A DNA stretch of 64,000 nucleotides, taken from NCBI RefSeq assembly GCF_004122095.1, contig NZ_SAWZ01000004.1, forward strand, positions 345,706-409,705. The letters run 5' to 3'. Position 1 is the first letter of the stretch; each line of letters opens with the position of its first letter. The position numbers were made by a program, and so were the translations under genes. Under the pieces are notes generated by a model. That model did not search any database and was not told where the DNA came from. It was given only the letters and a program-made list of their open reading frames with translations. Source of the DNA: Pseudoxanthomonas composti. GTDB lineage: Bacteria; Pseudomonadota; Gammaproteobacteria; Xanthomonadales; Xanthomonadaceae. Below are positions 63,941-64,000 of the stretch, one piece after another.

Positions 63941-64000
63941 CTGTGGGAGCGGCTTCAGCCGCGAAGAGGCCTTCCCGGTAAAGCCCCTTCGCGGCTGAAG
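63941..64000. repeat. REP-type palindrome, copy 3, cut by the window edge
   Basis: CTGTGGGAGCGGCTTCAG and the start of its complement are present; the end of the right arm lies outside the window. Confidence 0.8.

Overview
The window is high-GC gammaproteobacterial chromosome, most likely from the family Xanthomonadaceae (Pseudoxanthomonas/Stenotrophomonas/Xanthomonas relatives). The reasons are two large TonB-dependent receptors of xanthomonad type, a sucrose (sux) locus laid out as I remember it from Xanthomonas campestris, an ohr-ohrR pair whose regulator has Cys22 and Cys127 as in the Xanthomonas protein, and many short intergenic inverted repeats. I found no rRNA, tRNA, phage, transposase or CRISPR. 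This is core chromosome salted with small repeat elements.

Layout. 0-16 kb: an HxlR regulator, a Tat-exported phosphoesterase, an orphan membrane protein, a coupled MFS pump/SGNH esterase pair with a divergent LysR regulator, a DUF4832 lipoprotein, a paired structured repeat (10.14-10.83 kb), a YdcJ/HglS-type dioxygenase, a secreted lipase-like protein, and small DUF1653 and YdcF-type proteins. 16-24 kb: a TonB receptor, then a cobalamin riboswitch driving metE, then class I fructose-bisphosphate aldolase. 24-33 kb: LysR with a TSUP exporter, nicotinamidase, LemA plus an M48 protease, a thioesterase, and a beta-propeller GGDEF sensor. 33-40 kb: suxR, suxC, suxA, suxB with palindromic operators. 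40-42 kb: a decaying stretch (frameshifted hydrolase, acyl-CoA ligase remnant). 42-47 kb: nrdAB behind a second cobalamin riboswitch, interrupted by a 520-bp cassette encoding a four-helix-bundle (23S-IVP-like) protein. 47-64 kb: ZIP transporter, EF-hand protein, OmpR/EnvZ-type system, hydrolase, sirtuin, ohr/ohrR, hydrolase-zapE, EamA and MerC-domain proteins, an extracellular nuclease, cytochrome c5, zwf-pgl and a divergent GntR regulator.

How parts work together. MetE and NrdAB are both B12-independent enzymes placed behind B12 riboswitches, so the cell should shut them off when cobalamin lets MetH and a B12-dependent ribonucleotide reductase take over; neither of those two genes is in the window. 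The sux genes take sucrose from the outer membrane (SuxA) through the inner membrane (SuxC) to cleavage (SuxB) under SuxR. The zwf-pgl pair opens the Entner-Doudoroff/pentose phosphate route, probably under the divergent GntR protein.

Most notable signals. (1) Two facing copies of a roughly 205-bp element at 10.23-10.74 kb whose four hairpins differ in sequence but keep pairing through 11 compensatory base-pair changes, which points to a conserved structured RNA or single-stranded DNA. (2) A 520-bp cassette with 32-bp terminal inverted repeats (31/32 identical) carrying a four-helix-bundle gene, inserted between nrdA and nrdB so that one end rewrites the start of NrdB. (3) A gene-less hairpin of the same repeat family sitting in the variable arm of the nrdA cobalamin riboswitch, with further copies at 47.8 and 57.9 kb. 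All calls come from reading the sequence; no database search was run.
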